Assembly: GCA_002342225.1 (NCBI GenBank)
Contig: DDPO01000108.1
Coordinates: forward strand, 1-33,216
Length of the DNA: 33,216 bases
Direction of reading: 5' to 3'
Origin: Bdellovibrionaceae bacterium UBA2466
Lineage (GTDB): Bacteria > Bdellovibrionota > FAC87 > UBA2466
Below, piece by piece: positions 1-8,444 of this stretch. How positions within the stretch are numbered: the first letter of the stretch is position 1; the number at the start of each line of letters is the position of its first letter. A program made the position numbers and the translations under genes. The notes under the pieces were generated by a model that saw only the letters and a list, made by a program, of their open reading frames with translations, did not search any database and had not been told where the DNA came from.

Positions 1-1059
1 GAAACGGCTCAAACCTTTATGTCTCGCGCTTTAGCTTTTAGCATATTAGCGTGGTTACAGACTCTCCCCGAGTTTGCAGTGGAAGCAAATATTGCTTGGC
101 GACAGGAAAGAACTTTGATGATCGCCAATTTAACGGGGTCATTGCGTTTGATCACCGGGTTGGGTTTGCCAATGATATTTTTCGTTCATTTTTTCTTTCA
201 GGGAGTTCGAAGTAAAAAATTTATTCGTGCAATTCAACTCGATGAGCAAGATTTTTTAAGTGTTCTAACTGTTTTTATTTCCATTGTTTACTTCATATTT
301 ATTTGGGCCAAAAGCTCCCTTACAGTTTATGACTCCATAGCTTTATTTGCGATTTATGGAATTTATCTTTGGCTTCTAAAATCATTTCCCGCTCACGACG
401 AAGAGGATGTCGAAGATTTACCTTGGGTAGGAAAACAGCTTATTAAATTGGCTCCGGTGCCAAAAGTTATTGGGACTACAACACTATTTATCGTTGGTGG
501 GGCTGCACTTTACTTCAGTGTTCACCCGTTTGTAGATACTCTCCAAAAGTGGGCTTTAAAATTTGGAATTCCCAGTTTTATTTTTATTCAGTGGGTAGCC
601 CCTTTTCTTTCTGAGTTTCCTGAAAAAGTATCTGCTTTCAATTGGGCAAGGCAGAAAACGAAAGCACCCATGGCAGTGATGAATATGGTTGGCAGCAATA
701 TTAATCAGTGGACGATGCTGGCTGGCATGATTCCTATCGTTTTTAATCTTTCATTAGGACACTATGAGCCTGTTTTTTTAGATGCTGATCATCGTGCCGA
801 GGTTTTTCTAACTATCGTTCAATCCTTGCTTGTAGGAATGTTATTGCTGGACCTAGAGTTTTCGATTGGTGATGCAGCCATTGTTTTTGTGCTTTGGTTT
901 GTTCAGTTTGTTTTCTCATCGACCCGCGAAGTGATCACATATCTTTATTTGCTCTGGATTGCGTTGGAGTTGGTGAAGTATTTTATTCACTTTATGAAAG
1001 TGAAGGAACTTCCGAAAGCTATCATGATAGCGAAACAAAAATATGGAACTCCTAGATGA
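1..1059 (+). CDS. Sodium/calcium exchanger-like membrane protein, 5' partial
   Basis: The reading frame is open from base 1, so the true start probably lies upstream; the first internal ATG is at 19. Several hydrophobic segments are visible. Two similar stretches look like the alpha repeats of the CaCA (Na+/Ca2+ exchanger) superfamily: an early LPEF..EAN segment at about residues 16-25 from the ATG, and a later one with WVAPFLSEFPE followed by APMAVMNMVGSNINQW. Acidic and asparagine residues in such repeats bind cations in characterised members. The segment between them carries an acidic cytoplasmic loop (DEEDVEDL). Direction of transport and substrate cannot be read from sequence. Its last bases overlap the next gene (ATGA), which suggests translational coupling. 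Family call is fairly firm; the ion is not known. Confidence 0.75.
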   Translation, partial: ETAQTFMSRALAFSILAWLQTLPEFAVEANIAWRQERTLMIANLTGSLRLITGLGLPMIFFVHFFFQGVRSKKFIRAIQLDEQDFLSVLTVFISIVYFIFIWAKSSLTVYDSIALFAIYGIYLWLLKSFPAHDEEDVEDLPWVGKQLIKLAPVPKVIGTTTLFIVGGAALYFSVHPFVDTLQKWALKFGIPSFIFIQWVAPFLSEFPEKVSAFNWARQKTKAPMAVMNMVGSNINQWTMLAGMIPIVFNLSLGHYEPVFLDADHRAEVFLTIVQSLLVGMLLLDLEFSIGDAAIVFVLWFVQFVFSSTREVITYLYLLWIALELVKYFIHFMKVKELPKAIMIAKQKYGTPR

Positions 1060-2087
1060 AAGCTGCTTACATTCTTGAACATGGGGGAGTTGATAAAATT
1101 GTTGTGGGCGAGTTGCCTAAACCCAAGCCGAAGAATGGCGAGGTATTGATCAAAGTTAAAGTGTCATCCATTAATCATTTGGATGTTTGGGTGAGGAAAG
1201 GATGGGCAGGTCTTAAAGTCCTTAAGCCTCATGTTCTAGGTGGTGATGCATCAGGAGTAGTGGAAGAGTTGGGGGCTGAAAGTCATAGTTTTAACGTTGG
1301 GGATGAAGTGATTATTCATCCGGGGCTTAGTTGTGGAGAATGCGAGAGCTGCATAGGGGGGTGGGAGAGCCTCTGTCCGGAATATACCATATTGGGTGAG
1401 CAAGTATCAGGAAGTCACGCTGAGTGGATAGTAATTCCCGAAAGAAATTTGTTTAGAAAACCTAAAAGTCTTTCGTTCTCTGAAGCTGCAGCCTTGCCAT
1501 TAGTTTTCACGACTGCTTGGCAAATGATTGTTGTGCGGGCTAAAGCCCGCTCCGGAGATAAAGTTTTAATTCATGGTGCTGGAAGCGGAGTCAGTGTCAT
1601 GGCCATTCAGATTGCTAAACATTTAGGACTTGAAGTAGCGGTTACATCGACGAGTGACGAGAAACTGGAAAAAGCAAAAGCCCTAGGCGCTTCGATTGGG
1701 TTTAATTCAGATAAGTTGGATTTTTCACGAGAGATTAAAAAAATATGGGCAAAGGGACCTGATATTATTTTGGATCATATCGGTGAGGCTTTCTGGGAAA
1801 AAAATATCAAGTGTTTGAAGTCTGGTGGAGTTTTGGTTACGTGCGGTGCGACGAGTGGAAGCACTGGTAAGACGGATCTCAAGCACCTGTTTTTTCGACA
1901 ACTTTCATTATTGGGATCTACGATGGGAAATAAAAAAGATTTTATAAATGCCATCCAGTTGTGTGAATTGGGTAAAATCAAGCCCGTCGTGGACAGAGAG
2001 TTTTATTTGAATGAGGTGGCTGAAGCCCATCGTTATATCGAGGATAAACGCCAGTTTGGTAAAGTTCTCATCAAAGTGTCAGAATAA
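1056..2087 (+). CDS. Zinc-type medium-chain dehydrogenase/quinone oxidoreductase
   Basis: This 343-residue protein has the two-domain layout of medium-chain dehydrogenase/reductases: a GroES-like N-terminal domain and a Rossmann domain with a nucleotide-binding loop GAGSGVS near residues 174-180. Four cysteines at about 93, 96, 99 and 107 match the structural zinc lobe. The usual catalytic-zinc GHE motif is replaced by GGD (residues 62-64), and the usual first cysteine region reads NHLD, as in many quinone oxidoreductase-like members. The enzyme therefore probably uses NAD(P)H without a catalytic zinc. The start ATG overlaps the stop of the exchanger-like gene by four bases. The natural substrate is unknown. 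Confidence 0.88.
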   Translation: MKAAYILEHGGVDKIVVGELPKPKPKNGEVLIKVKVSSINHLDVWVRKGWAGLKVLKPHVLGGDASGVVEELGAESHSFNVGDEVIIHPGLSCGECESCIGGWESLCPEYTILGEQVSGSHAEWIVIPERNLFRKPKSLSFSEAAALPLVFTTAWQMIVVRAKARSGDKVLIHGAGSGVSVMAIQIAKHLGLEVAVTSTSDEKLEKAKALGASIGFNSDKLDFSREIKKIWAKGPDIILDHIGEAFWEKNIKCLKSGGVLVTCGATSGSTGKTDLKHLFFRQLSLLGSTMGNKKDFINAIQLCELGKIKPVVDREFYLNEVAEAHRYIEDKRQFGKVLIKVSE

Positions 2088-2604
2088 AACTGTTTTCTTG
2101 ATGAAAATCTGGTTTGTGGGCTGCATGAGTTAAAGCCCAGTAGGATATTTTGTTTTCAGGATGCTCTAGAATTGTTGATAAACCTATTTGCGTGTCACCA
2201 CTACCAAGGAACCCAAGCTTTGACAGCAAAATTCGAACTCCAAAGTTAGCTTCTGTGTCGCAGTGAGAGATGTGAGTCACTGAAAATAGAGAAGAGTTCA
2301 AATCGATATTGAGAGAGCTTTTAGTCCGATAATCGTCGAAAAGAAAAATACACCAGTCTCCTGTAAAACCGAAATTCCACTCTAAGTAGCGACTGCCCCG
2401 TTTAAGAAAAACTTCTAAACATGTGTGTTGATAGAGCCCTTCGACTCTAGTGGGGTTTTCTTTCGGTGAAGGAAGATTCAGTGATGTGATATTACCAGTG
2501 ATAGAAAAGTGAACGACAAGTTCGTTTTCTATGAGGGAAAAGTCCACATGAACGGCAAAGGGCGAGGGTGGGGACTCAAAAGGTTTAAGAACATAACGGT
2601 TCAT
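2071..2604 (-). CDS. DOMON-like domain protein
   Basis: This 177-residue protein has no signal peptide and resembles the DOMON-like family found in many proteobacteria. Supporting features are a central HTCLEVFL block (about residues 60-67), the following YLEWNFGFTGDWCIFLFDDYR block, and a C-terminal STILEHPENKISYWALTHAAHKPDFH segment. In related domains this beta-sandwich fold binds haem or sugar, but no ligand can be assigned here. The 3' end overlaps the dehydrogenase gene by 17 bases in convergent orientation. No good ribosome-binding site precedes the ATG. The gene faces away from the nrnA-like gene across a 208-base divergent spacer. Confidence 0.72.
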   Translation of the reverse strand: MNRYVLKPFESPPSPFAVHVDFSLIENELVVHFSITGNITSLNLPSPKENPTRVEGLYQHTCLEVFLKRGSRYLEWNFGFTGDWCIFLFDDYRTKSSLNIDLNSSLFSVTHISHCDTEANFGVRILLSKLGFLGSGDTQIGLSTILEHPENKISYWALTHAAHKPDFHQENSFILTL

Positions 2605-2737
2605 AGCATGTGCTCGCCGAACAATATTACGCTTCTCTGGTCACAATGAAAACCCGTCTCTTCACCTCGCTATTCATGGTGAGGTATCACATTTTAATAA
2701 GGGCTCTAAGTTGTTGAAAAGTATAACTAAAAATGAA

Positions 2738-2766
2738 TTGACTGGGAGTTCTAGTAGGAGTTTACT
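2738..2766 (+). promoter_or_regulatory. Candidate sigma-70 promoter of the nrnA-like gene
   Basis: TTGACT at 2738-2743 and TTTACT at 2761-2766 are separated by 17 bases. The -35 box matches five of six consensus positions and the -10 box four of six. Initiation would fall near 2773, giving a leader of about 40 bases that contains the inverted repeat at 2785-2800. Confidence 0.45.
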
Positions 2767-2784
2767 TTTCCTTGTGATAGATCT

Positions 2785-2800
2785 GTGACCCGTAGGTCAC
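2785..2800. promoter_or_regulatory. Perfect inverted repeat before the nrnA-like start
   Basis: GTGACC and GGTCAC flank a 4-base CGTA spacer, ending 12 bases before the ATG at 2813. It could be a DNA operator for a dimeric repressor or a small RNA hairpin in the leader. No separate Shine-Dalgarno sequence is visible between it and the start codon. Confidence 0.4.
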
Positions 2801-2812
2801 TTCATTTCCTTT

Positions 2813-3835
2813 ATGGTAGATGTAACTAAATTTAGATCAGAGTTAGAGCAGTGGATTTCAATGATGGCCCGAGCCGCTAGAATCCTTATCACTTCTCCGG
2901 GAGCGGCCGACGGTGATTCTATTGGTGCTCAGTTGGCGCTTCGTCGAATGATTTTACAAAGATTTCCAAAAGTGTCTGCACTGATTGTGAACGATGAACC
3001 TCTTCCTGTGAGGTATCAATTTTTACCTGAAGCAGAATGTGTTCATACTCCGGAGTCTTTTTTAGCTTCCGGAGAGAGTTCTGAATTTGATGTTGCTATT
3101 ATTGTCGATGGCGGAATTGACCGAGCCGGTAGAGTTCGACCCTACTTCGAAAAGGCTAAAACAACCGTTTTTATTGATCATCATGCTGTTAGTATCGATT
3201 TTCCTTATACCATCAGAATTGTAGAGCCCACAGCTTCTTCAACTACTGAACTTATGTACCACCTTTCTCAAACAGCGGATTTTAAAACCCGAGTTGACTC
3301 CGATTTTGCTCAGCTTATTTACTTAGGGCTTGTATTTGATACCGGTTTTTTTAGACATTCCAATACTACCCCAGAGGTCATGGAGTTGTCCGCATCACTT
3401 TTAAGGACAGGATTTGATTTCACGCGTGTTGGCGAAAGAGGCATGCTCGAGCGTAGTTTTTCAAGCTTAAAAATGATGTCTGAGATACTCAACCAATCGC
3501 AACTAAAAGCGCAGGGAAAAATTATTTGGAGCACTTTACCTCAACAAACTTTAAGGAAATATCGTGCGGTCGATGATGATCGAGAAGGGATCATTGACCA
3601 CATGTTCCTTACCCGAGGAATCGAAGTGGCAGTCCTTTTCTTCGAATTGAGCTCCGGACAGACTAAAGTCTCATTTCGATCTCAAGGAAATGTGGATGTC
3701 GCTTCGTTTGCTAGGTCTCTGACTGAGCATGGTGGAGGGCACAAAAAGGCTGCAGGAGCTCTATTAGAAAAAAATATTTTTGAAGCTTCTTCTTTTGTGT
3801 TGGAAAAATTAGAGGCTATTCTGAGAAACGCATGA
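2813..3835 (+). CDS. DHH/DHHA1 phosphoesterase, NrnA-like
   Basis: This 340-residue protein belongs to the DHH superfamily whose NrnA branch degrades short RNA (nano-RNA, pGpG) and 3'-phosphoadenosine 5'-phosphate. Motifs seen are ADGDSIG (motif I, D33 and D35), IVDGGIDRAGR (motif II), IDHHAVS (the DHH motif), FDTGFFRHSNTT (motif IV), and a C-terminal GGGHKKAAGA DHHA1 substrate-binding motif. The histidine that normally stands four residues before the first motif I aspartate, a manganese ligand in NrnA proteins, is proline here. The gene overlaps the following exported-protein gene by four bases. Family assignment is strong; activity on PAP versus oligoribonucleotides is not decidable. Confidence 0.87.
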   Translation: MVDVTKFRSELEQWISMMARAARILITSPGAADGDSIGAQLALRRMILQRFPKVSALIVNDEPLPVRYQFLPEAECVHTPESFLASGESSEFDVAIIVDGGIDRAGRVRPYFEKAKTTVFIDHHAVSIDFPYTIRIVEPTASSTTELMYHLSQTADFKTRVDSDFAQLIYLGLVFDTGFFRHSNTTPEVMELSASLLRTGFDFTRVGERGMLERSFSSLKMMSEILNQSQLKAQGKIIWSTLPQQTLRKYRAVDDDREGIIDHMFLTRGIEVAVLFFELSSGQTKVSFRSQGNVDVASFARSLTEHGGGHKKAAGALLEKNIFEASSFVLEKLEAILRNA

Positions 3836-4380
3836 AGAGATTAATTCCTTTTTTTCTGGTTTTGTTTTTTTTGCCTTCAGAGGCTTGGCCCCTAGATTTA
3901 ACTTTTGATGGGGAACGAGGCTCGTGCCAAGAATTTCATTTGACCAAAAAAATGACCGTGTACAAAGATCCCAGCCTGTTCGTAGGAAGGTTGGGACAAC
4001 TTATTGAGGATCCTCAGCGTGGTTGGGAGGACTTGATGAGTGACAACCCGATCTTAACAACTCTTGAGGGAACTGTTCTACTAATGAAATTAGGGAGCCC
4101 AGTAGAATTTAAAAACTTTGGTCTCATTTCAAAATTCTATGAATTGGTAGAGCCTCGATTGAAACTTGATAACGGAAAAAAGACCTCTAGTCATTCGACT
4201 CAAAAGCCCAGTAAAGGTCCCTTGGTAGTTCCTGTTCGATTATGTAGCTCAGCTTACAGTGATTCTTTAGGCTTTGTTTTGGTTTCTGATTTTGAGAAGG
4301 CTTTGAAGGATGATGTACCACCGGGAGTGTTGCCACCCTCTATTTACCCTAACCCTATACCTAAATTGCGGAATCCTTAA
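3832..4380 (+). CDS. Exported protein of unknown function
   Basis: I do not recognise this 182-residue protein. It opens with a signal peptide (a Lys-Arg start, a hydrophobic run to about residue 14, cleavage probably near PSEA-WP). The mature part is basic and has two cysteines, one near residue 32 (GSCQEF) and one near 138 (RLCSS), which could form a disulfide in the periplasm. The C-terminus is proline-rich (PPGVLPPSIYPNPIP). Translation is probably coupled to the upstream phosphoesterase through the ATGA overlap. It overlaps the end of the convergent diguanylate cyclase gene by four bases. Confidence 0.75.
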   Translation: MKRLIPFFLVLFFLPSEAWPLDLTFDGERGSCQEFHLTKKMTVYKDPSLFVGRLGQLIEDPQRGWEDLMSDNPILTTLEGTVLLMKLGSPVEFKNFGLISKFYELVEPRLKLDNGKKTSSHSTQKPSKGPLVVPVRLCSSAYSDSLGFVLVSDFEKALKDDVPPGVLPPSIYPNPIPKLRNP

Positions 4381-5306
4381 GCAGCTTTCTTAACGGTAAT
4401 TTTATTTCGTCCGTTCATTTTCGATTCGTATAAGTATTCATCGGCAGTCTTAATAAGTTCTTCGTAAGTCTCATAGTTATCGATCTCATAAGTGGCTATT
4501 CCTATACTTACTGTAACTTTGATTGGGTGAGACATGTAATTGAGGTCAAGACCAGCTACACTGCTTCTGATTCTCTCTGCAACAACTTCGGCAGAGCTAG
4601 CGGGAGTGTTTCTTAAAATCGCTGCAAACTCTTCCCCACCGTAACGGCAGGCCAAATTCTCATGGCGCAATCCTTTTTTTAGCATCTCTCCAACTCGGCC
4701 GAGCACGTAGTCACCCGCAAGATGTCCGTAGGAGTCGTTGATTTTTTTAAAAAAATCGATATCGATCATAAGGAGGCTCAAGGGAGTTTTGTTGCGACGA
4801 CTGAAACTGAATTCTCTAGACAGAGTGTCTATAAAGTACCGTTTGTTGTAGAGTTTTGTAAGACTATCGCAATTCGCTTCTTGATATTTTTGGTTCTGTA
4901 CTCGTTGGTAGTCTGCGAACTCGTAGGAGAACTTAAAGTAAAGTCGAGTGCCTATGAGTAGGCGATCTCCATTGTTTAATACATGAGACTTAATTTTTTT
5001 TCCGTTTACAAAAACTCCGTTAGTACTGTTTTCATCGACGATAGTCGTTTTTCCTTCTAAGTCGGTGATCGTTGCGTGAAAACGTGAGATATGAGGGTCC
5101 TCAACCCAAATTCCACACGATGAATCTCTTCCGATTTTCAAAGTTTTATTTTTAAGATTAAAGACTTGACCACTGCCTAAACCCGAGAGTTGAGTCAAAC
5201 AAGGGTCCATGGGTTGGGAGGTTTCTTCCACTTTGGCTTTGGTTGTGGCAATCTGAGTTTTATCCCTGATTTCTTCATCATCATTGAAGTTTTTCTTATC
5301 GCTCAA
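4377..5306 (-). CDS. FHA-GGDEF diguanylate cyclase, DgcB-like
   Basis: This 309-residue protein makes c-di-GMP from two GTP. Residues 1-40 form a polar tail with an RDKTQIATTK segment (T17). A forkhead-associated domain follows at about 45-128 (KIGRDSSCG, DPHISRFHA, DENSTNGVFVNG), which in this family binds phosphothreonine. The GGDEF domain runs from about 145 to 305, with active-site GGEEF at 223-227. The inhibitory I-site RxxD reads RHEN (214-217). The domain order matches Bdellovibrio DgcB (Bd0742), needed there for prey invasion. The start is TTG, chosen because GAGG lies five bases upstream and because the tail is retained; the next Met is residue 33. The gene symbol is left blank because orthology is not proved. 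Confidence 0.92.
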   Translation of the reverse strand: MSDKKNFNDDEEIRDKTQIATTKAKVEETSQPMDPCLTQLSGLGSGQVFNLKNKTLKIGRDSSCGIWVEDPHISRFHATITDLEGKTTIVDENSTNGVFVNGKKIKSHVLNNGDRLLIGTRLYFKFSYEFADYQRVQNQKYQEANCDSLTKLYNKRYFIDTLSREFSFSRRNKTPLSLLMIDIDFFKKINDSYGHLAGDYVLGRVGEMLKKGLRHENLACRYGGEEFAAILRNTPASSAEVVAERIRSSVAGLDLNYMSHPIKVTVSIGIATYEIDNYETYEELIKTADEYLYESKMNGRNKITVKKAA

Positions 5307-5339
5307 GTTAACCTCGTTATGGCAAGTTTTAACAACTCT

Positions 5340-5366
5340 TTATCGACAGAAATACCTAATTTCTTG
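5340..5366 (-). promoter_or_regulatory. Sigma-28 (FliA)-like promoter of the diguanylate cyclase gene
   Basis: Read on the minus strand, CAAGAAAT (5366-5359) lies 11 bases from GTCGATAA (5347-5340). The second box matches the FliA -10 consensus GCCGATAA at seven of eight positions; the -35 box is weaker. Initiation near 5333 would give a leader of about 27 bases, which suits the GAGG and TTG start. Confidence 0.42.
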
Positions 5367-5480
5367 AGGGAAAGTGGCCCCTCTGGGAATGAGTTGTATA
5401 CTTGATTTTGTTCGGTCAATTTTCGATGGGGTGCGTAACAAAAATATGATTGCTCAAGCCTAAATAGGGTAGTAATTTTA

Positions 5481-5486
5481 TATAAT
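5481..5486 (+). promoter_or_regulatory. -10 box upstream of khpA
   Basis: A perfect TATAAT lies 33 bases before the khpA ATG. No convincing -35 box is seen at 16-18 bases upstream. A GGGGGG run at 5508-5513 serves as the Shine-Dalgarno sequence, just before the start. Confidence 0.4.
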
Positions 5487-5518
5487 TACATTGCTGACGC
5501 GCTAATTGGGGGGAGATT

Positions 5519-5767
5519 ATGGCGAAAGAGCCCACGTTAAAAGAATTACTAGAAACTATGATTTGTGCCCTTGTGGATATCCCAGAGGAAGTAAAAGTTT
5601 CCGAAGTCGCTGGAGAGCAAACCACTGTTTTTGAACTTGTTGTAGCTAAAGAAGACCTTGGAAAAGTGATTGGCAAACAAGGTAAGACAGCCAAAGCTTT
5701 GAGGACAATTCTTACCGGTGCCTCTACTAAGCTCAGAAAACGCTCAGTTTTAGAAATTATTGAATAA
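5519..5767 (+). CDS. khpA: KH-domain RNA-binding protein KhpA
   Basis: This 82-residue protein is a single KH domain with the GxxG loop GKQG at residues 52-55, inside the conserved [20 protein letters not shown] segment. Length and motif match KhpA (YlqC family), a cytoplasmic global RNA-binding protein that pairs with KhpB in several bacteria. It usually lies between rpsP and rimM; here it stands alone between a diguanylate cyclase and the sdh operon. A GGGGGGAG ribosome-binding site precedes the ATG. Only 15 bases separate its stop from the end of convergent sdhB. Confidence 0.9.
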   Translation: MAKEPTLKELLETMICALVDIPEEVKVSEVAGEQTTVFELVVAKEDLGKVIGKQGKTAKALRTILTGASTKLRKRSVLEIIE

Positions 5768-5782
5768 GAGCGTTTAACTCTA

Positions 5783-6526
5783 TTACTCAGTAAATGCCGC
5801 TCTCATCATTTCTCGATTTAATCTGGCAATATTTTCGAGTTTTATCTCTTTAGGGCATGCCGCTTCACAGGCACCTGTGTTTGAACAATTTCCAAATCCT
5901 TCTTTATCCATTTGGGTTACCATGCCGCGAACTCGTTTGGCTCTTTCAGGGTGCCCTTGGGGAAGTTGAGCGAGGTGAGAAACTTTCGCTGACACAAACA
6001 ACATCGCCGATGAATTTTTACAAGCTGCTACACAAGCACCACATCCGATGCAAGCAGCTGAGTCCATCGCGCTCTCAGCCGTATCGTGTCCGATCAAGAT
6101 GCTGTTTGCTTCGGGTGCATTACCTGTATTAACTGAGACAAATCCTCCAGCCGCCATAATACGATCAAAAGCTGTTCGGTCGGTGGCTAAATCTTTAATT
6201 ACGGGAAAAGCTTTGGCTCTCCAAGGTTCGACAACAACTGTATCTCCGTCTTTGAATTTTCTCATGTGGAGCTGACAAGTAGCAGTCCCAGTTTCAGGTC
6301 CATGAGCGTTTCCGTTGATCATGAGAGAACAGGAACCACAGATTCCTTCTCGACAGTCGTGGTCGAACTCAACCGGTGTTTCTCCTTTTTTAACGAGTTC
6401 TACGTTTAAAACGTCTAACATCTCCAGAAAAGACATGTCAGGTGACACATTGTCGATTGGATAATCTTTAAAACCGCCTGGGGCTGAGGGGCCATTTTGT
6501 CGCCAAATTTTTAATTGTAGCTTCAT
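5783..6526 (-). CDS. sdhB: Succinate dehydrogenase/fumarate reductase iron-sulfur subunit
   Basis: This 247-residue subunit carries electrons between the flavoprotein and the membrane quinone site. The N-terminal [2Fe-2S] ferredoxin domain has C58, C63, C66 and C84 (CREGICGSC). The C-terminal domain has [11 protein letters not shown] (C159, C162, C165, C169) and C214, C220 and C224, which hold the [4Fe-4S] and [3Fe-4S] clusters. It is the last gene of sdhC-sdhA-sdhB, 11 bases after sdhA, with a GGGA ribosome-binding site. The long gap between the cluster blocks is typical of the type-B enzymes of epsilon/deltaproteobacteria and Bacteroidetes. Confidence 0.96.
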   Translation of the reverse strand: MKLQLKIWRQNGPSAPGGFKDYPIDNVSPDMSFLEMLDVLNVELVKKGETPVEFDHDCREGICGSCSLMINGNAHGPETGTATCQLHMRKFKDGDTVVVEPWRAKAFPVIKDLATDRTAFDRIMAAGGFVSVNTGNAPEANSILIGHDTAESAMDSAACIGCGACVAACKNSSAMLFVSAKVSHLAQLPQGHPERAKRVRGMVTQMDKEGFGNCSNTGACEAACPKEIKLENIARLNREMMRAAFTE

Positions 6527-6537
6527 AGAAGTTCCCT

Positions 6538-8442
6538 TTATTTGTAGTTTCTCTGCGCAATATGAGCGAATTCAAACTTCAGAGGTTCTTTGTGCAGTTT
6601 AGGTTTGTCTGCAGAAAATTCCCAAGCTGCCACGTGAGAAAAGTTTTCATCATCTCTGAGGGTCTCACCCTCTGGAGTCTGCATCTCTTCTCTAAAGTGA
6701 CCTCCACAAGATTCTTTTCTTTCAAGAGCATCAACACACATGAGCTCTCCTAGCTCGATAAAGTCAGAGACCCGTCCAGCTTTTTCAATCTCAGAGCTCA
6801 AGCACTTGTCGTCTTGGGGAACCCAAAGAGTACTCCAGAACTCCTCTTTGAGGGCTTTGATCTGAGAAATAGCTTCTTTGAGACCTTGCTCATTTCGACC
6901 CATTCCACACTTATCCCACATAATTTTTCCAAGCTTTCGATGAAGAGTTTCAGCGCTTTGATTTCCTTTGACCTTCTTGAAAGCTTCGAGCCGTTCAACT
7001 ACCGCTTGTGTGGTCGACTTGACTGCATCGTTATCTGATTTGATAGCCGCCATTTTTTCTGAGCCGATATAATTACCGACGCTATAGGGGGCTATGAAAT
7101 AACCGTCCGCCAGGCCTTGCATGAGAGCAGAGGCTCCTAGTCGGTTCGCGCCATGATCTGAAAAGTTGGCTTCACCCAAAACAAAGAGACCAGGAATATT
7201 GCTCATCAAATTGTAGTCTACCCAAAGTCCTCCCATGACATAGTGAACTGCAGGATAAATTCTCATAGGGACTTTATAGGGATTTTCATCAGTGATCTTT
7301 TCATACATTTGGAAAAGATTTCCGTATTTTTCTCGAACCTTGGCTTCTCCCATTCTTTGGATGGATTCCGCGAAGTCTAGATAAACAGATAATTTGCTAT
7401 TACCTACGCCCCGACCTTCGTCACACATTCGTTTTGCGGCACGCGAGGCAACATCCCTAGGCACCAAGTTTCCGAAAGCAGGGTACATTCTCTCAAGAAA
7501 ATAATCTCTTTCTTCCTCCGGAATGTCGAGCGGACCACGACTGTCTCCGACTTTTTTCGGAACCCAAACTCGTCCGTCATTACGAAGCGATTCCGACATC
7601 AGAGTAAGTTTGGACTGATGATCTCCTGATACTGGAATGCAGGTTGGATGAATTTGTGTAAAACAAGGGTTGGCCATATAGGCTCCTCGTTTGTACGCTC
7701 TCCAAGATGCTGTGCAATTACTGGCTTTGGCATTGGTCGACAAGAAAAACACATTTCCGTAACCACCTGTGGCTAACACGACAGCGTCTGCAGTGTGACT
7801 TGTAATCTCTCCGGTCTTTAAATTCCTAGTTACGATTCCGCGGGCTTTACCATCGGAAAGAATCAGATCTAGCATTTCGTGACGAGGAAAGATCTCAACC
7901 GTTTTATCGCCAGCTTGTCTCATTAGGGCGCTGTAAGCGCCTAAGAGAAGCTGCTGTCCCGTTTGTCCCTTTGCATAGAAAGTTCGTGAAACCTGAGTGC
8001 CGCCGAAAGAACGGTTGGTTAGAGTTCCGCCATACTCTCGAGCGAATGGAACTCCCTGAGCCACACATTGATCAATGATATTCACTGAAACTTCAGCTAA
8101 GCGGTAAACATTCGCCTCTCTGGATCTGTAATCGCCCCCTTTGATAGTATCGTAGAAAAGTCGCTGAACCGAATCTCCATCATTTTGATAGTTTTTAGCG
8201 GCGTTGATTCCACCTTGTGCTGCAATGGAATGAGCTCTACGAGGGCTTTCATGATAAGTGAAAACTTTAACTCGATACCCTTGCTCGGCCAAAGTGGCTG
8301 CTGCAGCCGAACCCGCAAGTCCTGTGCCCACTACAATAATAGTGTGCTTCCGACGGTTGGCGGGATTCACAAGTTTGTTTTCAAATTTTCTTTCAGTCCA
8401 TTTGTGTTCAATAGGACCGCTAGGTATTTTGGAGTCCAACAT
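6538..8442 (-). CDS. sdhA: Succinate dehydrogenase/fumarate reductase flavoprotein subunit
   Basis: This 634-residue catalytic subunit oxidises succinate to fumarate, or the reverse. It has an N-terminal FAD-binding GTGLAG (39-44) and the covalent FAD histidine H71 in [12 protein letters not shown]. Substrate-site motifs include [20 protein letters not shown] and the active-site PRDVASRA segment. A C-terminal flavoprotein domain follows after about residue 480. Sequence style and gene order match the type-B (Wolinella/Bacteroidetes-like) complex. A GGAGG Shine-Dalgarno sequence stands nine bases before the ATG. It overlaps nothing; two bases separate it from sdhC. It acts on the cytoplasmic face of the inner membrane. 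Confidence 0.97.
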   Translation of the reverse strand: MLDSKIPSGPIEHKWTERKFENKLVNPANRRKHTIIVVGTGLAGSAAAATLAEQGYRVKVFTYHESPRRAHSIAAQGGINAAKNYQNDGDSVQRLFYDTIKGGDYRSREANVYRLAEVSVNIIDQCVAQGVPFAREYGGTLTNRSFGGTQVSRTFYAKGQTGQQLLLGAYSALMRQAGDKTVEIFPRHEMLDLILSDGKARGIVTRNLKTGEITSHTADAVVLATGGYGNVFFLSTNAKASNCTASWRAYKRGAYMANPCFTQIHPTCIPVSGDHQSKLTLMSESLRNDGRVWVPKKVGDSRGPLDIPEEERDYFLERMYPAFGNLVPRDVASRAAKRMCDEGRGVGNSKLSVYLDFAESIQRMGEAKVREKYGNLFQMYEKITDENPYKVPMRIYPAVHYVMGGLWVDYNLMSNIPGLFVLGEANFSDHGANRLGASALMQGLADGYFIAPYSVGNYIGSEKMAAIKSDNDAVKSTTQAVVERLEAFKKVKGNQSAETLHRKLGKIMWDKCGMGRNEQGLKEAISQIKALKEEFWSTLWVPQDDKCLSSEIEKAGRVSDFIELGELMCVDALERKESCGGHFREEMQTPEGETLRDDENFSHVAAWEFSADKPKLHKEPLKFEFAHIAQRNYK

Positions 8443-8444
8443 GA

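Noticed and set aside
5768..5782. AGAG/CTCT repeat between khpA and sdhB as a shared terminator
   Set aside because: Only four paired bases and no T-run; too weak.
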